From: an uncultured Prevotella sp.
GTDB taxonomy: Bacteria; Bacteroidota; Bacteroidia; Bacteroidales; Bacteroidaceae
Direction of reading: 5' to 3'
Assembly: GCA_934190685.1 (NCBI GenBank)
Contig: CAKPTK010000036.1
Span: 1 to 17,652 of the forward strand
Length of the DNA stretch: 17,652 nt
The notes below the pieces were generated by a model that was not told the origin of the DNA, searched no databases, and saw only the letters and a program-made list of their open reading frames with translations. A program made the position numbers and the translations under genes. Positions 1 through 8,914 of the stretch are shown here, piece by piece (position 1 is the first letter of the stretch; the number at the start of each line of letters is the position of its first letter).

Positions 1-1
1 G

Positions 2-2293
2 GTCAACCACTGGCAAAACAAAGGCACACAAGCCTTCAAAACACCATTTATGGTGGACAGCGTCGACGTGTTCGGCGGAAAATATCTGGGTGACTCCACC
101 TTGACCGCCCTTGTGTTCGACTTGGAAAATACACACTACACCAAGGCAACCCTGAACGTGAAGAACAACAAAAACTATAAACTCCTGGTCGACGGCAATC
201 TGATGCCGGGCAAGGGCACCCATCAGCTCACCCTGCTGCCCGCCACCCACACCGTCGAAGTGAGATATGGCGGAACGGCTGTGCCCCAAATCACCATCCA
301 TACTGACACTCCCAACGCCGTCACGCTGCCCACCGACGGCAAGCGTCTCTACACGCTCAACGACGTGATGTACAACACACGGGTGGTGGGAGCCTCTCTC
401 TCGCCCAACGGAAAGTATATGATTTCGGTTTACCGCACGACCTTGAAGAGCGGCAAGCAGACCACCTTATATAAAATAAGCTCACGAGCCAACGGCAAGG
501 TGATGGCGGAATCGCCTTCTCCTGTGGTTTGGATGCCGCGCAGCAACCGCTATCTGGTAGAGCGGCAGGGGCAGACGGGACGCTCTTTGGTGGCGATAGA
601 CCCGGTGACAGGCGATGAGCGGGTGCTGGTGGAGAAACTCCCCGAAGGCAGATATCAGATGTCGCCCACCGAGGATTTCCTCCTTTTCACCACCACCCGG
701 AAAGGTCCCCAGGAGCGTACGGATGTGTTTGAGGTGATCGATCCCGACGACCGCCAACCCGGATGGCGCGACCGCACATCGCTCTCCCTCTACAATCTGA
801 AGACCCAACAACTCCAACCTCTGACTTTCGGCCACAGCAATGTGCAGCTCCTCGACATCTCACCGGACGGCAGGAAGGTGCTTTTCTGTGTCAGCCGACG
901 CCGGCTGGAGAAGCGTCCCACTACATTGATGTCTGTCTACAACCTTGATCTGGGCACGATGCAAGCCGATGAAATCGTGAAAAACGACGGATTCATCAAC
1001 ACGGCGGCTTTCTCTCCCGACGGCCGGTCTCTGCTTGTGTCGGGTTCGCCCGAATGTCTCGATGGCATCGGCAAAAATGTGCTCGAGGGGCAGACGCCGA
1101 GCATGTTTGACTATCAGCTCTATCTCGTCGACGCCCAATCGCATCAAGCCAAGGCGCTGACAAAGAACTTCAATCCCAACGTGAAAAACTTCCAATGGTC
1201 CAAGGCTGATGGAATGGTCTATTTCATGGCTGAGCACAAGGATTCTGTCTGCTTGTATCGGTTGAACCCTTACTCTGACAAAATTGCGAGAATCTCTGTG
1301 AATGAGGATGTTGTGGAAGGGTTCAATCTTGCTGGCGCTTCGTCTGAAATGGTGTGGTGGGGACAGAGTGCCTCCAACTCCGACCGCCTCTATGCACTCG
1401 ACACCAAGTCGCGGAAGTCGACACTTATAGACGATGTGAGTGCGCGCAATCTGAAGGGCATCACTCTAGGCGACTGTCTTCCCTGGACCTACAAAAATTC
1501 TCGTGGCGACATCCTCACCGCCCGCTACTATCTGCCTCCCCATTTCGATGCATCCAAGCAATATCCGATGATTGTCAACTATTACGGCGGATGTTCGCCT
1601 GTGAGCCGCAACTTGGAAAGCCGCTATCCCGCTCATGTCTATGCCGCCCAAGGTTATGTGGTGTTGGTGCTTGAACCGAGTGGCTGCACAGGCTTCGGAC
1701 AGGAGTTTGCCGCCCGCCATGTCAATGCCTACGGCGACTACACAGCCGACGACATCATCGAGGGAACCACCCTTTTCTGTCAGCAACACCCCTGGGTGAA
1801 CAGCAAGAAAGTGGGATGTATCGGGGCGTCGTATGGCGGATTCATGACCCAGTATCTGCAGACAAAAACCGACATCTTCGCCGCCGCCATCTCCCATGCC
1901 GGCATCAGCGATATCACCGGCTACTGGGGCTTTGGCTACTGGGGCTATTCATATAATGAGGTGGCGGCTGCAGACAGTTATCCTTGGAACAACAAGGAAC
2001 TCTATGTGGACCACAGTCCGCTCTACAATGCCGACAAAATCCATACACCACTGCTATTCCTGCACGGCACTGCCGACCACAACGTGCCCACCGCACAGAG
2101 CGTGGCCATGTATACCGCCCTCAAGTTGCTCGGACGGGAAACCGCGCTCGTCGAGGTGACAGGGCAGGACCACCATATCATAGACTATGCCAAGCGTGTC
2201 CGTTGGGAGCAGACCATCTATGCCTGGTTCGCCAAATGGCTGCAGGACGATCCCACATGGTGGGATGCCATGTATCCCAAGAAAAACTTGTAG
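2..2293 (+). CDS. S9 family (prolyl oligopeptidase/DPP-like) serine peptidase, 5'-truncated
   Basis: The reading frame is open to the left edge, so the start lies outside the window. The 16 in-frame residues before the first ATG (position 50) look like normal protein, so I do not take that ATG as the start. Numbering from that ATG (747 residues), roughly 1-100 is a small beta-rich domain. About 105-480 resembles a DPP4/PD40-type beta-propeller, with repeated LSPNGKY, ISPDGRK and FSPDGRS blade motifs. About 500-740 is an alpha/beta-hydrolase of Peptidase_S9 type. The triad is visible: Ser594 in GASYGG, Asp676 in HGTADHNVP and His708 in GQDHHI. Family knowledge: such enzymes release di- or oligopeptides in the periplasm of peptide-fermenting Bacteroidota. 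Substrate specificity cannot be read here, and any signal peptide would be in the missing part. Family call is very secure; the exact subfamily is not. Confidence 0.93.
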   Translation, partial: VNHWQNKGTQAFKTPFMVDSVDVFGGKYLGDSTLTALVFDLENTHYTKATLNVKNNKNYKLLVDGNLMPGKGTHQLTLLPATHTVEVRYGGTAVPQITIHTDTPNAVTLPTDGKRLYTLNDVMYNTRVVGASLSPNGKYMISVYRTTLKSGKQTTLYKISSRANGKVMAESPSPVVWMPRSNRYLVERQGQTGRSLVAIDPVTGDERVLVEKLPEGRYQMSPTEDFLLFTTTRKGPQERTDVFEVIDPDDRQPGWRDRTSLSLYNLKTQQLQPLTFGHSNVQLLDISPDGRKVLFCVSRRRLEKRPTTLMSVYNLDLGTMQADEIVKNDGFINTAAFSPDGRSLLVSGSPECLDGIGKNVLEGQTPSMFDYQLYLVDAQSHQAKALTKNFNPNVKNFQWSKADGMVYFMAEHKDSVCLYRLNPYSDKIARISVNEDVVEGFNLAGASSEMVWWGQSASNSDRLYALDTKSRKSTLIDDVSARNLKGITLGDCLPWTYKNSRGDILTARYYLPPHFDASKQYPMIVNYYGGCSPVSRNLESRYPAHVYAAQGYVVLVLEPSGCTGFGQEFAARHVNAYGDYTADDIIEGTTLFCQQHPWVNSKKVGCIGASYGGFMTQYLQTKTDIFAAAISHAGISDITGYWGFGYWGYSYNEVAAADSYPWNNKELYVDHSPLYNADKIHTPLLFLHGTADHNVPTAQSVAMYTALKLLGRETALVEVTGQDHHIIDYAKRVRWEQTIYAWFAKWLQDDPTWWDAMYPKKNL

Positions 2294-2314
2294 GGTCTGC
2301 CAATAAGCTGAAAA

Positions 2315-2368
2315 TCAATAGCCGTTCCCCATTTTTTTATGATGCTCGCGCAAGGGAACGGCTATTGA
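2315..2368 (+). terminator. Hairpin after the S9 peptidase gene, probable terminator
   Basis: Arms at 2315-2329 and 2354-2368 are perfect 15-bp inverted complements, starting 21 nt after the stop codon. The loop is 24 nt and itself contains a run of seven T. A weaker T stretch (2376-2381) follows about 8 nt after the stem. The position fits a terminator or a 3'-end-stabilising hairpin. The long loop and displaced T tract make it atypical for a Rho-independent site. Confidence 0.6.
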
Positions 2369-2386
2369 AATCATCATTTTTAGGTA

Positions 2387-2417
2387 TTGCGGACATTCCC
2401 GACAATTCTTAACTTTG
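2387..2417 (+). promoter_or_regulatory. Bacteroidota-type promoter of the porin-like gene
   Basis: The -7 element TAACTTTG (2410-2417) matches the consensus TAnnTTTG exactly. A -33-like TTG lies at 2387-2389 with a 20-bp spacer. Transcription would begin near 2422-2425, leaving a leader of only about 15 nt before the ATG at 2440. Consensus is established for Bacteroides/Prevotella; assignment here is by match only. Confidence 0.7.
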
Positions 2418-2439
2418 CACCCGTTAAGAATTGAAGAAA

Positions 2440-3519
2440 ATGAAAATACTGAATTTAGCCCTTGCGGGAGGTCTCAGCCTTTGCGCAATGACATCATGGG
2501 CTATGAACGACAACGGGACATCGCCCCTTCAGGCGGCAGTCCCCGACACGACCACAATGGCTGCCGACAGCGGTGCGGAAGAGAAGACTTCTGTCTTTTC
2601 CGGCAGTTTTTATACAGAAGTGAACTATGGCCACAAGCGATTTTCCGAGAATCGCCAGTGTTGGGATTTTCCCCATTTCGTCTTCTCAGCCCAAGTCAAT
2701 CTCGGCAGCTGGAGTTTGGTGGCCGAAGTTGAATACGAGCGTTTCTTCGATGACGGAGAATGGCAAGACAAGTTTAAAGACTGCTTTTTCAAGAACAAAC
2801 TCTATGTGAACAAGCGCTTCTCCGAGGCCGTCCAAGCCAAGTTGGGTATCCTTGACGTGCCCGTGGCTCTGACCAATGCCGGTGGTCCCGCGCTGACCAT
2901 CTACGACCCGGAGTCGGAGGCTATGATGCTGCCCATGTCGTGGCACGAACATGGAGTGGGTGTGTGGGGAAGTGCGGGCAAATGGTCTTACGCCCTGTCC
3001 GGACTGTTCTATATGGACGCCCCTTTGCGCCGTTCCAAGACACTTGGTGTGGCTGCTCGTGTGGACTATGCCGCATCGTGTGGCTTGCGTTTGGGCGTGA
3101 GTGGCTATAAGGGCACTTCTTCAGCAGGAATGGTCTGCTATACCCGTCCAGACTATGTTGGAACTGACGGTTTAACCTATGCTGCGTTTGACTTTGATTA
3201 TCAGAAGAATGGATTGGTGATAGACGGTTCATATATCTACTCTTCCGACTGTCATGCGATGGGCTATGGCGTTGAGGCTGGCTACGATGTGATGACCCTG
3301 TTTCCTTCCGCTCCGAAAAACCTCAGTGTCGTGCCGCTCGCCCGTTACGACGGGTTCAACGCACAGGGCTTTACAACGATGAACAAATGGACGGTGGGCG
3401 TCAACATGACCCTGCTCAAGGGACTTGACATGAAATTCCAGTATGGCTCCCGCCACAATTGTGGACAGGACATCGACGCCTCGTTGGATGTCAGTGTGGG
3501 CTATACGTTGAACTTCTGA
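2440..3519 (+). CDS. Outer-membrane beta-barrel protein, porin-like
   Basis: About 359 residues, starting with a type I signal peptide (MKILNLALAGG..., hydrophobic to about residue 20, likely cleavage after SWA). A short, disordered Thr/Ser/Ala/Asp-rich linker follows. From about residue 50 to the end, the chain alternates hydrophobic/aromatic and polar residues in beta-hairpin fashion (for example FSGSFYTEVNYGH, WSLVAEVEYERFF, WSYALSGLFYM). It ends in Phe (VGYTLNF), the usual C-terminal signature recognised by the BAM machinery. This supports an outer-membrane barrel resembling Bacteroidota porin-like proteins; the transported solute is unknown. I chose ATG 2440; an in-frame TTG at 2431 would add MKK and is also possible, but lies almost on the predicted transcript start. 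The gene appears monocistronic, with its own promoter and a downstream hairpin. Confidence 0.75.
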   Translation: MKILNLALAGGLSLCAMTSWAMNDNGTSPLQAAVPDTTTMAADSGAEEKTSVFSGSFYTEVNYGHKRFSENRQCWDFPHFVFSAQVNLGSWSLVAEVEYERFFDDGEWQDKFKDCFFKNKLYVNKRFSEAVQAKLGILDVPVALTNAGGPALTIYDPESEAMMLPMSWHEHGVGVWGSAGKWSYALSGLFYMDAPLRRSKTLGVAARVDYAASCGLRLGVSGYKGTSSAGMVCYTRPDYVGTDGLTYAAFDFDYQKNGLVIDGSYIYSSDCHAMGYGVEAGYDVMTLFPSAPKNLSVVPLARYDGFNAQGFTTMNKWTVGVNMTLLKGLDMKFQYGSRHNCGQDIDASLDVSVGYTLNF

Positions 3520-3567
3520 TTTCCGTCTCCGCTCTTGCCATAATTGATGCAAGGGCGGAGACGGAAA
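3520..3567 (+). terminator. Stem-loop immediately after the porin-like gene
   Basis: Arms 3520-3538 and 3549-3567 form a 19-bp stem with one G-T wobble and a 10-nt loop, directly abutting the stop codon. There is no clear T run after it on the plus strand, so it may act in transcript 3'-end protection rather than as a classical intrinsic terminator. It separates the porin-like gene from the bamD promoter. Confidence 0.55.
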
Positions 3568-3639
3568 GAGGGAGAAACGAAAATATATGATAAATTAGCG
3601 GAGAAAACGTGATTTTTTGTAAAAAAACAACAGACACAC

Positions 3640-3670
3640 TTTGTGTTTGAGGGATTTATTTGTAATTTTG
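3640..3670 (+). promoter_or_regulatory. Promoter of the bamD-rpoZ-DUF4293 operon
   Basis: This is a near-ideal Bacteroidota promoter: -33 TTTG at 3640-3643, exactly 19 bp of spacer, and -7 TAATTTTG at 3663-3670. The start codon of bamD follows 19 nt later at 3690, giving a short leader. No other good match lies between the three genes, which supports one transcript. Confidence 0.8.
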
Positions 3671-3689
3671 CAACGCAAATATCATATAT

Positions 3690-4514
3690 ATGAAGAAAAC
3701 CATTCTTACGGCTGTGTGCGGAGCCTTGCTTTTCTCAAGTTGCGCACACGAGTTCAATCAGGTCTATAAGAGTCCGGATAACAGCTACAAATATGAATAT
3801 GCGAAGGAGTCTTTCGCATTGGGCAAGTATCAGCGGGCCATCACATTGCTCACAGACCTGATCAATATCCAGAAAGGCACCAACAAGGCAGAGGAGAGCC
3901 TCTATATGCTCGGCATGGCGCAATATCTCAGCAAGGACTATGAGAGCGCTTCCGAGACATTCAAGAAATACACCAAATCCTATCCTCGTGGCATCTATGC
4001 GGAGCAGGCGTTCTACTATGTAGGACAGAGTCTCTATATGAGTACGCCGGAACCTCGCCTTGACCAGACACCGACGATTGCTGCCATTGCGGCCTTCCAG
4101 GACTATCTCGACCTTTATCCCAATGCCAGTCTCAAGGGTGTCGCCCAGCAGCGACTCTTCGAGTTGCAGGATAAACTCGTGAAGAAGGAATTGCTCTCAG
4201 CCAAGCTCTACTACAATCTTGGCTCCTATTTCGGCAACTGCACCGATGGCGGCAGCAACTACGAGGCTTGCATCATCACCGCCCAGAATGCGCTGAAGGA
4301 CTATCCTTACACCAACTTCCGCGAGGATTTCGCCCTGCTCATCATGAAAAGCAAGTATGACCTCGCCGCACAGAGTGTGGAGGACAAGAAAGCCGACCGC
4401 TATCGTGACGCTGAGGACGAGTGCTACGGATTCATCAATGAATATCCCGATTCTCCCAACAAAAAACTGGCGGAGAAGCTCATCGAGAGTTGCAAGAAAT
4501 ATACAAAAGACTGA
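3690..4514 (+). CDS. bamD: BamD-like outer membrane assembly lipoprotein
   Basis: 274 residues with a lipoprotein signal peptide: MKKTILTAVCGALLFSSCAHEF, lipobox ending at Cys18, with lipidation expected there. The mature part is helical, with tetratricopeptide-like repeats. Examples are residues about 37-58 (YEYAKESFALGKYQRAITLL), 70-100 (a module ending FKKYTKSYP), an AEQAFYYVGQSLY helix and a later IAAFQDYLDLYPNAS helix. This matches the size and layout of Bacteroidota BamD, which binds BamA on the periplasmic face of the outer membrane and helps insert beta-barrel proteins. It is the first gene of a tight operon with rpoZ (29-nt gap) and the DUF4293 gene, an order I recognise as conserved in Bacteroidales. 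Identification is by fold and context; other TPR lipoproteins are a less likely alternative. Confidence 0.88.
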   Translation: MKKTILTAVCGALLFSSCAHEFNQVYKSPDNSYKYEYAKESFALGKYQRAITLLTDLINIQKGTNKAEESLYMLGMAQYLSKDYESASETFKKYTKSYPRGIYAEQAFYYVGQSLYMSTPEPRLDQTPTIAAIAAFQDYLDLYPNASLKGVAQQRLFELQDKLVKKELLSAKLYYNLGSYFGNCTDGGSNYEACIITAQNALKDYPYTNFREDFALLIMKSKYDLAAQSVEDKKADRYRDAEDECYGFINEYPDSPNKKLAEKLIESCKKYTKD

Positions 4515-4543
4515 AACAAATACAATTTATAGCTATAAATAAA

Positions 4544-4885
4544 ATGGATTACAAGAAATCAAAAGCACCGGTAAATACCGTGACCCGCAACATCATGGAT
4601 CTTTGTGACGACACAAACAATATCTATGAGAGTGTTGCCATCATCGCCAAGCGTGCCAATCAAATCTCAGTGGAGATCAAACAAGACCTCAGCAAGAAGT
4701 TGGCAGAGTTCGCTTCTTACAACGACAGCATGGACGAAGTGTTTGAGAACCGTGAGCAGATTGAAATTTCTCGTTACTATGAGAAACTCCCCAAGCCGAC
4801 ATTGCTCGCCACACAGGAGTTTATCGACGGTGACATCTATTGGAACAATCCTGCCGACAACGCCAACGAGGAGAATAAAGACTAA
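4544..4885 (+). CDS. rpoZ: DNA-directed RNA polymerase omega subunit (Bacteroidota type)
   Basis: 113 residues. The start is the ATG at 4544 (MDYKKSKAPVNTVTRNIMDL), preceded by an A-rich stretch. The frame can be opened further upstream at 4490, but that would run back into bamD and add residues not seen in the family. The N-terminal half carries the Rpb6/omega-like core, with the segment IYESVAIIAKRANQISVEIK followed by DLSKKLAEFASY. The C-terminal part (EVFENREQIEISRYYEKLPK) is characteristic of the Bacteroidota form. Omega wraps the beta-prime C-terminus and aids assembly and stability of RNA polymerase in the cytoplasm. It is cotranscribed with bamD, and the next gene begins 3 nt after its stop. 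Confidence 0.9.
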   Translation: MDYKKSKAPVNTVTRNIMDLCDDTNNIYESVAIIAKRANQISVEIKQDLSKKLAEFASYNDSMDEVFENREQIEISRYYEKLPKPTLLATQEFIDGDIYWNNPADNANEENKD

Positions 4886-4888
4886 GCA

Positions 4889-5344
4889 ATGATTCAGCGC
4901 AAGCAAACCGTCTACCTGTTTCTCGCCCTGGTCGCTTCCGTGGTGTGCCTGTGTCTGCCTGTCGGACGTTTCATCCCGGCAGGAATGGGTGTGGGAAGCG
5001 AGATGTTCAATCTCTGGATTGCGGACAAGGCTACAGGGGAGACGCAATATTCTGTATGGGCATTGTTTGCCATACTCCTTGTTACCTGCCCGGTGGCGTT
5101 GGCTGCCATTTTCGGTTTCAACAACCGCAAGCAGCAGGCGCGTTTCTGCATGTTCAACATCCTGCTCTACATCGGATGGTATATTGTCTATGCAGTGTTT
5201 GGAATGACCATGGGTGGTGATGCCAAGTTCCATCCGTCGTTTGCCGCCTGTCTTCCTTTTGTCGCTCTTGTGCTCACGATGTTGGCGCGCAAGGGCATCA
5301 ATGACGACGAAAAGTTGGTCAGGGCAGCAGACAGAATCAGATAA
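4889..5344 (+). CDS. DUF4293 family integral membrane protein
   Basis: 151 residues with four hydrophobic segments, at about 8-32, 55-77, 87-107 and 113-132. Examples are TVYLFLALVASVVCLCLPVG, YSVWALFAILLVTCPVALAA and FNILLYIGWYIVYAVFGMTM. The N-terminus MIQRKQTVYLFLA and the four-helix layout match the DUF4293 family, which in Bacteroidales commonly sits directly after rpoZ. Function is unknown. The C-terminus is charged (RKGINDDEKLVRAADRIR) and probably cytoplasmic. The ATG at 4889 is 3 nt after the rpoZ stop, implying translational coupling. A strong hairpin terminator follows 26 nt after its stop. Confidence 0.85.
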   Translation: MIQRKQTVYLFLALVASVVCLCLPVGRFIPAGMGVGSEMFNLWIADKATGETQYSVWALFAILLVTCPVALAAIFGFNNRKQQARFCMFNILLYIGWYIVYAVFGMTMGGDAKFHPSFAACLPFVALVLTMLARKGINDDEKLVRAADRIR

Positions 5345-5370
5345 GCAATAAGCAAGTTTTTTGATATGGC

Positions 5371-5409
5371 AAGAGCCGGACTTCATTCATCATGAGGTCC
5401 GGCTCTTTT
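5371..5409 (+). terminator. Rho-independent terminator of the bamD operon
   Basis: Arms 5371-5386 and 5392-5407 form a 16-bp stem (one G-T wobble) with a 5-nt loop and a GC-rich base. It runs into TTTT (5406-5409). It lies between convergent genes and may also stop read-through from the minus-strand gene ending at 5473, although the T tract favours plus-strand transcripts. Confidence 0.85.
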
Positions 5410-5472
5410 GGTATGCTCGGCATGAGTGATTTTATACTTGACTGTAATGATTTAGAATAGATGTTGTGTTTG

Positions 5473-6156
5473 TTATGATTCTTCGTCTGCATCACCGAGG
5501 ATTAAGAGCAAGATAGCGGCAAATACAGGTGTGATAAGGACGCTGATGAGTATCCATCCCAACAGGCTGCGTTGGCGCTTTGATGCCATGATGGCGACAA
5601 GAATGTAGAAACCAAAATAAATCCCAAAGGATACTACGGTCGTTATGATAAGAAAAATAAAAGGAAAGCCCAACATGTATTTCTCTTCACGGGGCATGTG
5701 GTCAAAGAGGGGTTTTTCAGAGATATCTGTTTCAGAAACGTTATCAGCTTGTTTGGGTTCTTGCTCTGTTTCTGTTACGGCTTTTCCATTATAATTCAGC
5801 AGTTGGAACTTCACTTTGAAGGCTTTAGCGTTATTGGAATAAGAATGACTGCAATAATAGTAATAATCTTTATTCCATCCATAGGCGTCCATTTCCATAC
5901 TCTTAGTCATGCCTGGGGCTATATTGAGTGTTTCGTTGAAATCGTTATAGCTTATGGGGTTGTCTTGCATGTTGTAATAGATAATGCGGAATTGTAACGA
6001 ACTTATATTGGTTTCCGTATTGTTTTTCAAGGAAATAGAGGCGGAGGTTTCACCCTGGTCTTGTTCGTAGCTGACAAAGTTGACAACGTTTTGCGCACAC
6101 ATTGTCAAAGTGAAAACTGTAGACAACAGTAGTGATAATAATCGTTTGGTATTCAT
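5473..6156 (-). CDS. Unknown exported protein: FxLYD-like domain plus two C-terminal transmembrane helices
   Basis: 227 residues; I do not recognise a named family. Residues 1-21 are a signal peptide (MNTKRLLSLLLSTVFTLTMCAQ, cleavage likely after CAQ). Residues about 22-130 look like an immunoglobulin-fold FxLYD-type domain. The pattern is ISLKNNTETNISSLQFRIIY followed by YYNMQDNPISYND and a NIAPGMTKSMEMD loop. A Tyr-rich patch (DYYYYCSHSY) follows. Residues about 131-155 are a charged linker. Two membrane helices follow at about 160-185 and 198-220, separated by the basic SKRQRSLLGW motif. Topology: the folded domain is exported and a short acidic tail remains (GDADEES). The gene is visibly more AT-rich than its neighbours and stands alone between two terminators. 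I saw no convincing promoter box just upstream. It is probably a real lineage-specific gene. Confidence 0.75.
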   Translation of the reverse strand: MNTKRLLSLLLSTVFTLTMCAQNVVNFVSYEQDQGETSASISLKNNTETNISSLQFRIIYYNMQDNPISYNDFNETLNIAPGMTKSMEMDAYGWNKDYYYYCSHSYSNNAKAFKVKFQLLNYNGKAVTETEQEPKQADNVSETDISEKPLFDHMPREEKYMLGFPFIFLIITTVVSFGIYFGFYILVAIMASKRQRSLLGWILISVLITPVFAAILLLILGDADEES

Positions 6157-6191
6157 AGACTTTAATGTTTTAGTTTCATTCGTTTTAATGG

Positions 6192-6242
6192 AAAAACAAA
6201 AAATCCATTACCCTGTCCATGTTTGTAACAGGGTAATGGATT
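6192..6242 (-). terminator. Rho-independent terminator of clpC
   Basis: Arms 6202-6216 and 6228-6242 form a perfect 15-bp stem with an 11-nt loop. Read on the minus strand, the stem is followed by a T-rich tract (complement of 6192-6203: six T, G, five T). It begins 6 nt beyond the clpC stop codon, a textbook intrinsic terminator. Confidence 0.92.
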
Positions 6243-6248
6243 GTGTCT

Positions 6249-8765
6249 TTAGAGAGTGATGGTTTCGCCCGGCGTCAAACTCTCGTTGAGCAAGCGCTCG
6301 CAAACCTTGTCTTCTATATAAGTTTGGATGGCTCGTTTCAGAGGACGGGCACCAAACTGAATGTCGTATCCCTTGGTCGCAACCTTTTCCTTTGTCTCGT
6401 CTGTCACCTCAAGGTGGTAGCCCAGTTGCTCCACTCGGGTGTAGAGCTGACGCAACTCAAGGTCAACAATGCGCTTGATGGCGGCGAGGTCCAGTTGGTC
6501 GAAGGTGATAATCTCGTCGAGACGGTTGAGGAACTCTGGGCTGAATTGCTTGCTCAGACTCTTCTGGATGATGCTCCGTGCGTATTCCTTATCTTGCGTG
6601 CCAAGAGAAGTGGCGTTCATGCTGGAGGCGTTGAATCCGATGCCTCTGCCGAACTCCTTGAGTTGGCGAGTACCGGCATTGGAGGTCATGATGATAATTG
6701 TATTGCGGAAATCCACCAAGCGTCCATTGCCATCGGTGAGCCTTCCCTCGTCAAGCACTTGCAACAACATGTTGAACACATTGCCGTGAGCCTTTTCTAT
6801 CTCGTCGAGCAGGACGATGGAGTAGGGCTTACGGCGCACACGCTCTGTCAATTGTCCGCCTTCCTCGTAGCCCACGTATCCTGGAGGCGCTCCTACGAGT
6901 CGTGAGGTGTTGAATGCCTCACTGTATTCGCTCATGTCGATGCGGATAAGAGCGTCGTCGCCGCCAAACATCTGTTCAGCCAGTTTCTTGGCAAGATAGG
7001 TCTTTCCCACGCCTGTAGGCCCGAGGAACATGAACACGCCGATGGGGCGGTTGGGGTCTTTGAGGCCTACTCTGTTTCGTTGGATGGCCTTCACCACCTT
7101 GTCCACAGCCTCGTCCTGTGCGATGACCTTCGCCTTGAGTGTTTGTCCGAGTGACCTCAAGCGGTCGCTTTCTCCTTGCTGCATGCGCTGTACGGGGACA
7201 CCTGTGAGCAAGGACACTACGTCTGCCACATCGTCAGCGGTCACCTCGTTGACATCCGTCTGCTCTCCGTTCTCCCATTTTTGCGTTTGTTTGGACAGTT
7301 CGTCCTCCAATTGCAACTTTTTGTCGCGGAAGCTGGCGGCAAGTTCAAAGTTTTGGTTGACAACAGCTCTCTGTTTCTTCTTTTCCGTTTCCTCAATCTG
7401 CTTTTGCAGTTCAACGACCACTGGTGGAACATCGGCATGACCCATGTGGATGCGGGAACCCACCTCATCCATGGCGTCGATGGCTTTGTCTGGGAATTGT
7501 CTGTCGTTCACATAACGCTCTGTCAGTTTGACGCAAGCCTCGATGGCCTCGTCAGTATAGCGCACATGATGATGCTTCTCGTATTGAGGTTTGATGTTCT
7601 GCAGGATTTGGAGCGTCTCTTCCGCGGTTGTCGGGTTGACGGTGACACGTTGGAAACGACGTTCCAAGGCTCCGTCTTTCTCGATAGACTTGCGGTATTC
7701 GTCAATGGTTGTGGCGCCGATGCACTGGATAATGCCTCGTGCCAAAGCCGGTTTCAGAATGTTGGCGGCGTCCATGGAGCCTGGGGCGGAACCTGCGCCA
7801 ATGAGGGTATGTATCTCGTCAATGAAGATGATGATGTCGGGATTCTGTTCCAATTCCCGGATGAGTGCCTTGATGCGCTCTTCGAACTGTCCGCGATATT
7901 TCGTGCCCGCCACAACAGCTGTCAGGTCGAGACTGAGTATGCGCTTGTGGTAGAGCAAGGGGGAGCATTGGCGACGGTGGATGAGTTGTGCCAGTCCTTC
8001 AACGATGGCACTCTTTCCCACGCCCGGCTCACCGATGAGGATGGGATTGTTCTTCTTGCGGCGACCGAGAATCTCGACCACACGTCTCATTTCACGTTCG
8101 CGTCCCACCACGGGATCAAGCTTGCCTTCTTCAGCGTCTTTGGTGAGGTCGTGGCTGAAATTGTCGAGCACGGGTGTCTTGGTGGGACGGCGCTGCTGCT
8201 GTTGAGGTTGTGCCGTACGCTGCTGTGCTGCCTTGTCCTTGCCCGGGTCGGCGAAGATGCTGTCTTCTTCTTCCTCCTCGTCGTCGGGAATGTCTATGCC
8301 GTCTGTAGGATTTTGTGCGGGTGTGTCTGCTCCATCTGAGAAATAGAGTCGGGAATCTTCGTAGTTGAGATGGTTGATTTCCAATACATCTTTTGCTCCC
8401 GTTTGAGCCTGGTCATGCAAGATGGCCAGCAACAAGTGACTTTCTGTCACCTGCTGGCTGCGTCCGAGACGGGCTTCAAGGACGGACAATTTGAGAATGT
8501 TGCTGGCTTTCTCGTCGAGCGTCAAGTCTCGTTCTTCAATCTTTTCTGGGGTATTGACAGTTTTCAGTCTTTCCTCAAGTTCTGTTTTGAGAACTTGGGT
8601 ATCTACGGCAAACGCCTTGAAAAATCCTTGCAGTGTGTCTGTCTGCTCGCGTAGCATGGCGAGGAGCAAGTGCTCGGGCTTTACGCATTCCGAAGCCAAT
8701 CTGCTTGCTTCTTGTTTGCTGAAAGCCAGAATTTCCGACACTGTGTTTGAGAATTGGTTTGTCAT
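6249..8765 (-). CDS. clpC: ATP-dependent Clp protease ATP-binding subunit ClpC (Hsp100)
   Basis: 838 residues. An N-terminal Clp_N double repeat covers about 1-140. AAA module 1 has Walker A GEPGVGKS (Lys251) and Walker B FIDEIH. A middle domain of UVR type ([20 protein letters not shown]) follows, which is typical of ClpC rather than ClpB. AAA module 2 has Walker A GPTGVGKT (Lys588) and Walker [10 protein letters not shown], with a C-terminal small domain to the end. The RGIGF tripeptide-type loop after AAA2 is the docking motif for ClpP, so the hexamer should feed unfolded substrates to ClpP in the cytosol. The start is the ATG at 8765 ([12 protein letters not shown]). The frame opens to 8990, but those extra 75 residues are low-complexity and lie partly upstream of the predicted transcription start. 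It has its own promoter and terminator, so appears monocistronic. No clpP is in the window. Confidence 0.95.
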   Translation of the reverse strand: MTNQFSNTVSEILAFSKQEASRLASECVKPEHLLLAMLREQTDTLQGFFKAFAVDTQVLKTELEERLKTVNTPEKIEERDLTLDEKASNILKLSVLEARLGRSQQVTESHLLLAILHDQAQTGAKDVLEINHLNYEDSRLYFSDGADTPAQNPTDGIDIPDDEEEEEDSIFADPGKDKAAQQRTAQPQQQQRRPTKTPVLDNFSHDLTKDAEEGKLDPVVGREREMRRVVEILGRRKKNNPILIGEPGVGKSAIVEGLAQLIHRRQCSPLLYHKRILSLDLTAVVAGTKYRGQFEERIKALIRELEQNPDIIIFIDEIHTLIGAGSAPGSMDAANILKPALARGIIQCIGATTIDEYRKSIEKDGALERRFQRVTVNPTTAEETLQILQNIKPQYEKHHHVRYTDEAIEACVKLTERYVNDRQFPDKAIDAMDEVGSRIHMGHADVPPVVVELQKQIEETEKKKQRAVVNQNFELAASFRDKKLQLEDELSKQTQKWENGEQTDVNEVTADDVADVVSLLTGVPVQRMQQGESDRLRSLGQTLKAKVIAQDEAVDKVVKAIQRNRVGLKDPNRPIGVFMFLGPTGVGKTYLAKKLAEQMFGGDDALIRIDMSEYSEAFNTSRLVGAPPGYVGYEEGGQLTERVRRKPYSIVLLDEIEKAHGNVFNMLLQVLDEGRLTDGNGRLVDFRNTIIIMTSNAGTRQLKEFGRGIGFNASSMNATSLGTQDKEYARSIIQKSLSKQFSPEFLNRLDEIITFDQLDLAAIKRIVDLELRQLYTRVEQLGYHLEVTDETKEKVATKGYDIQFGARPLKRAIQTYIEDKVCERLLNESLTPGETITL

Positions 8766-8908
8766 TGTCTTCTTTCTTTTCTTAGTTCTGTTCTTCCCTC
8801 CTTCCTTTCCTTGCGATTGGAAGTTGAGGGATAAGGAATCTCTCCTGAGGTACAATCTTTGAAGTTGTGCCGCATCCCTTTCTCTTGGAGGAAGGCTCGG
8901 CAGACTAT
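8766..8908 (-). other. Long untranslated leader of clpC
   Basis: About 140 nt lie between the predicted transcription start (about 8908) and the clpC ATG. On the transcript it is purine-rich close to the start codon. I see only a weak 6-bp inverted repeat (AGGGAT/ATCCCT) and no named riboswitch motif. Together with the promoter and the hisB terminator, it fills the 343-base gap between the clpC and hisB coding regions. Confidence 0.45.
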
Positions 8909-8914
8909 ACCATG

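Noticed and set aside
4490..4543. Extended rpoZ start overlapping bamD
   Set aside because: The extra residues are not part of the omega family, and the ATG at 4544 gives the expected N-terminus.
7176..8339. Long plus-strand open frame (387 codons) opposite clpC
   Set aside because: It is exactly antisense to conserved ClpC domains. Its composition is a codon-bias shadow, and it has no recognisable domain.
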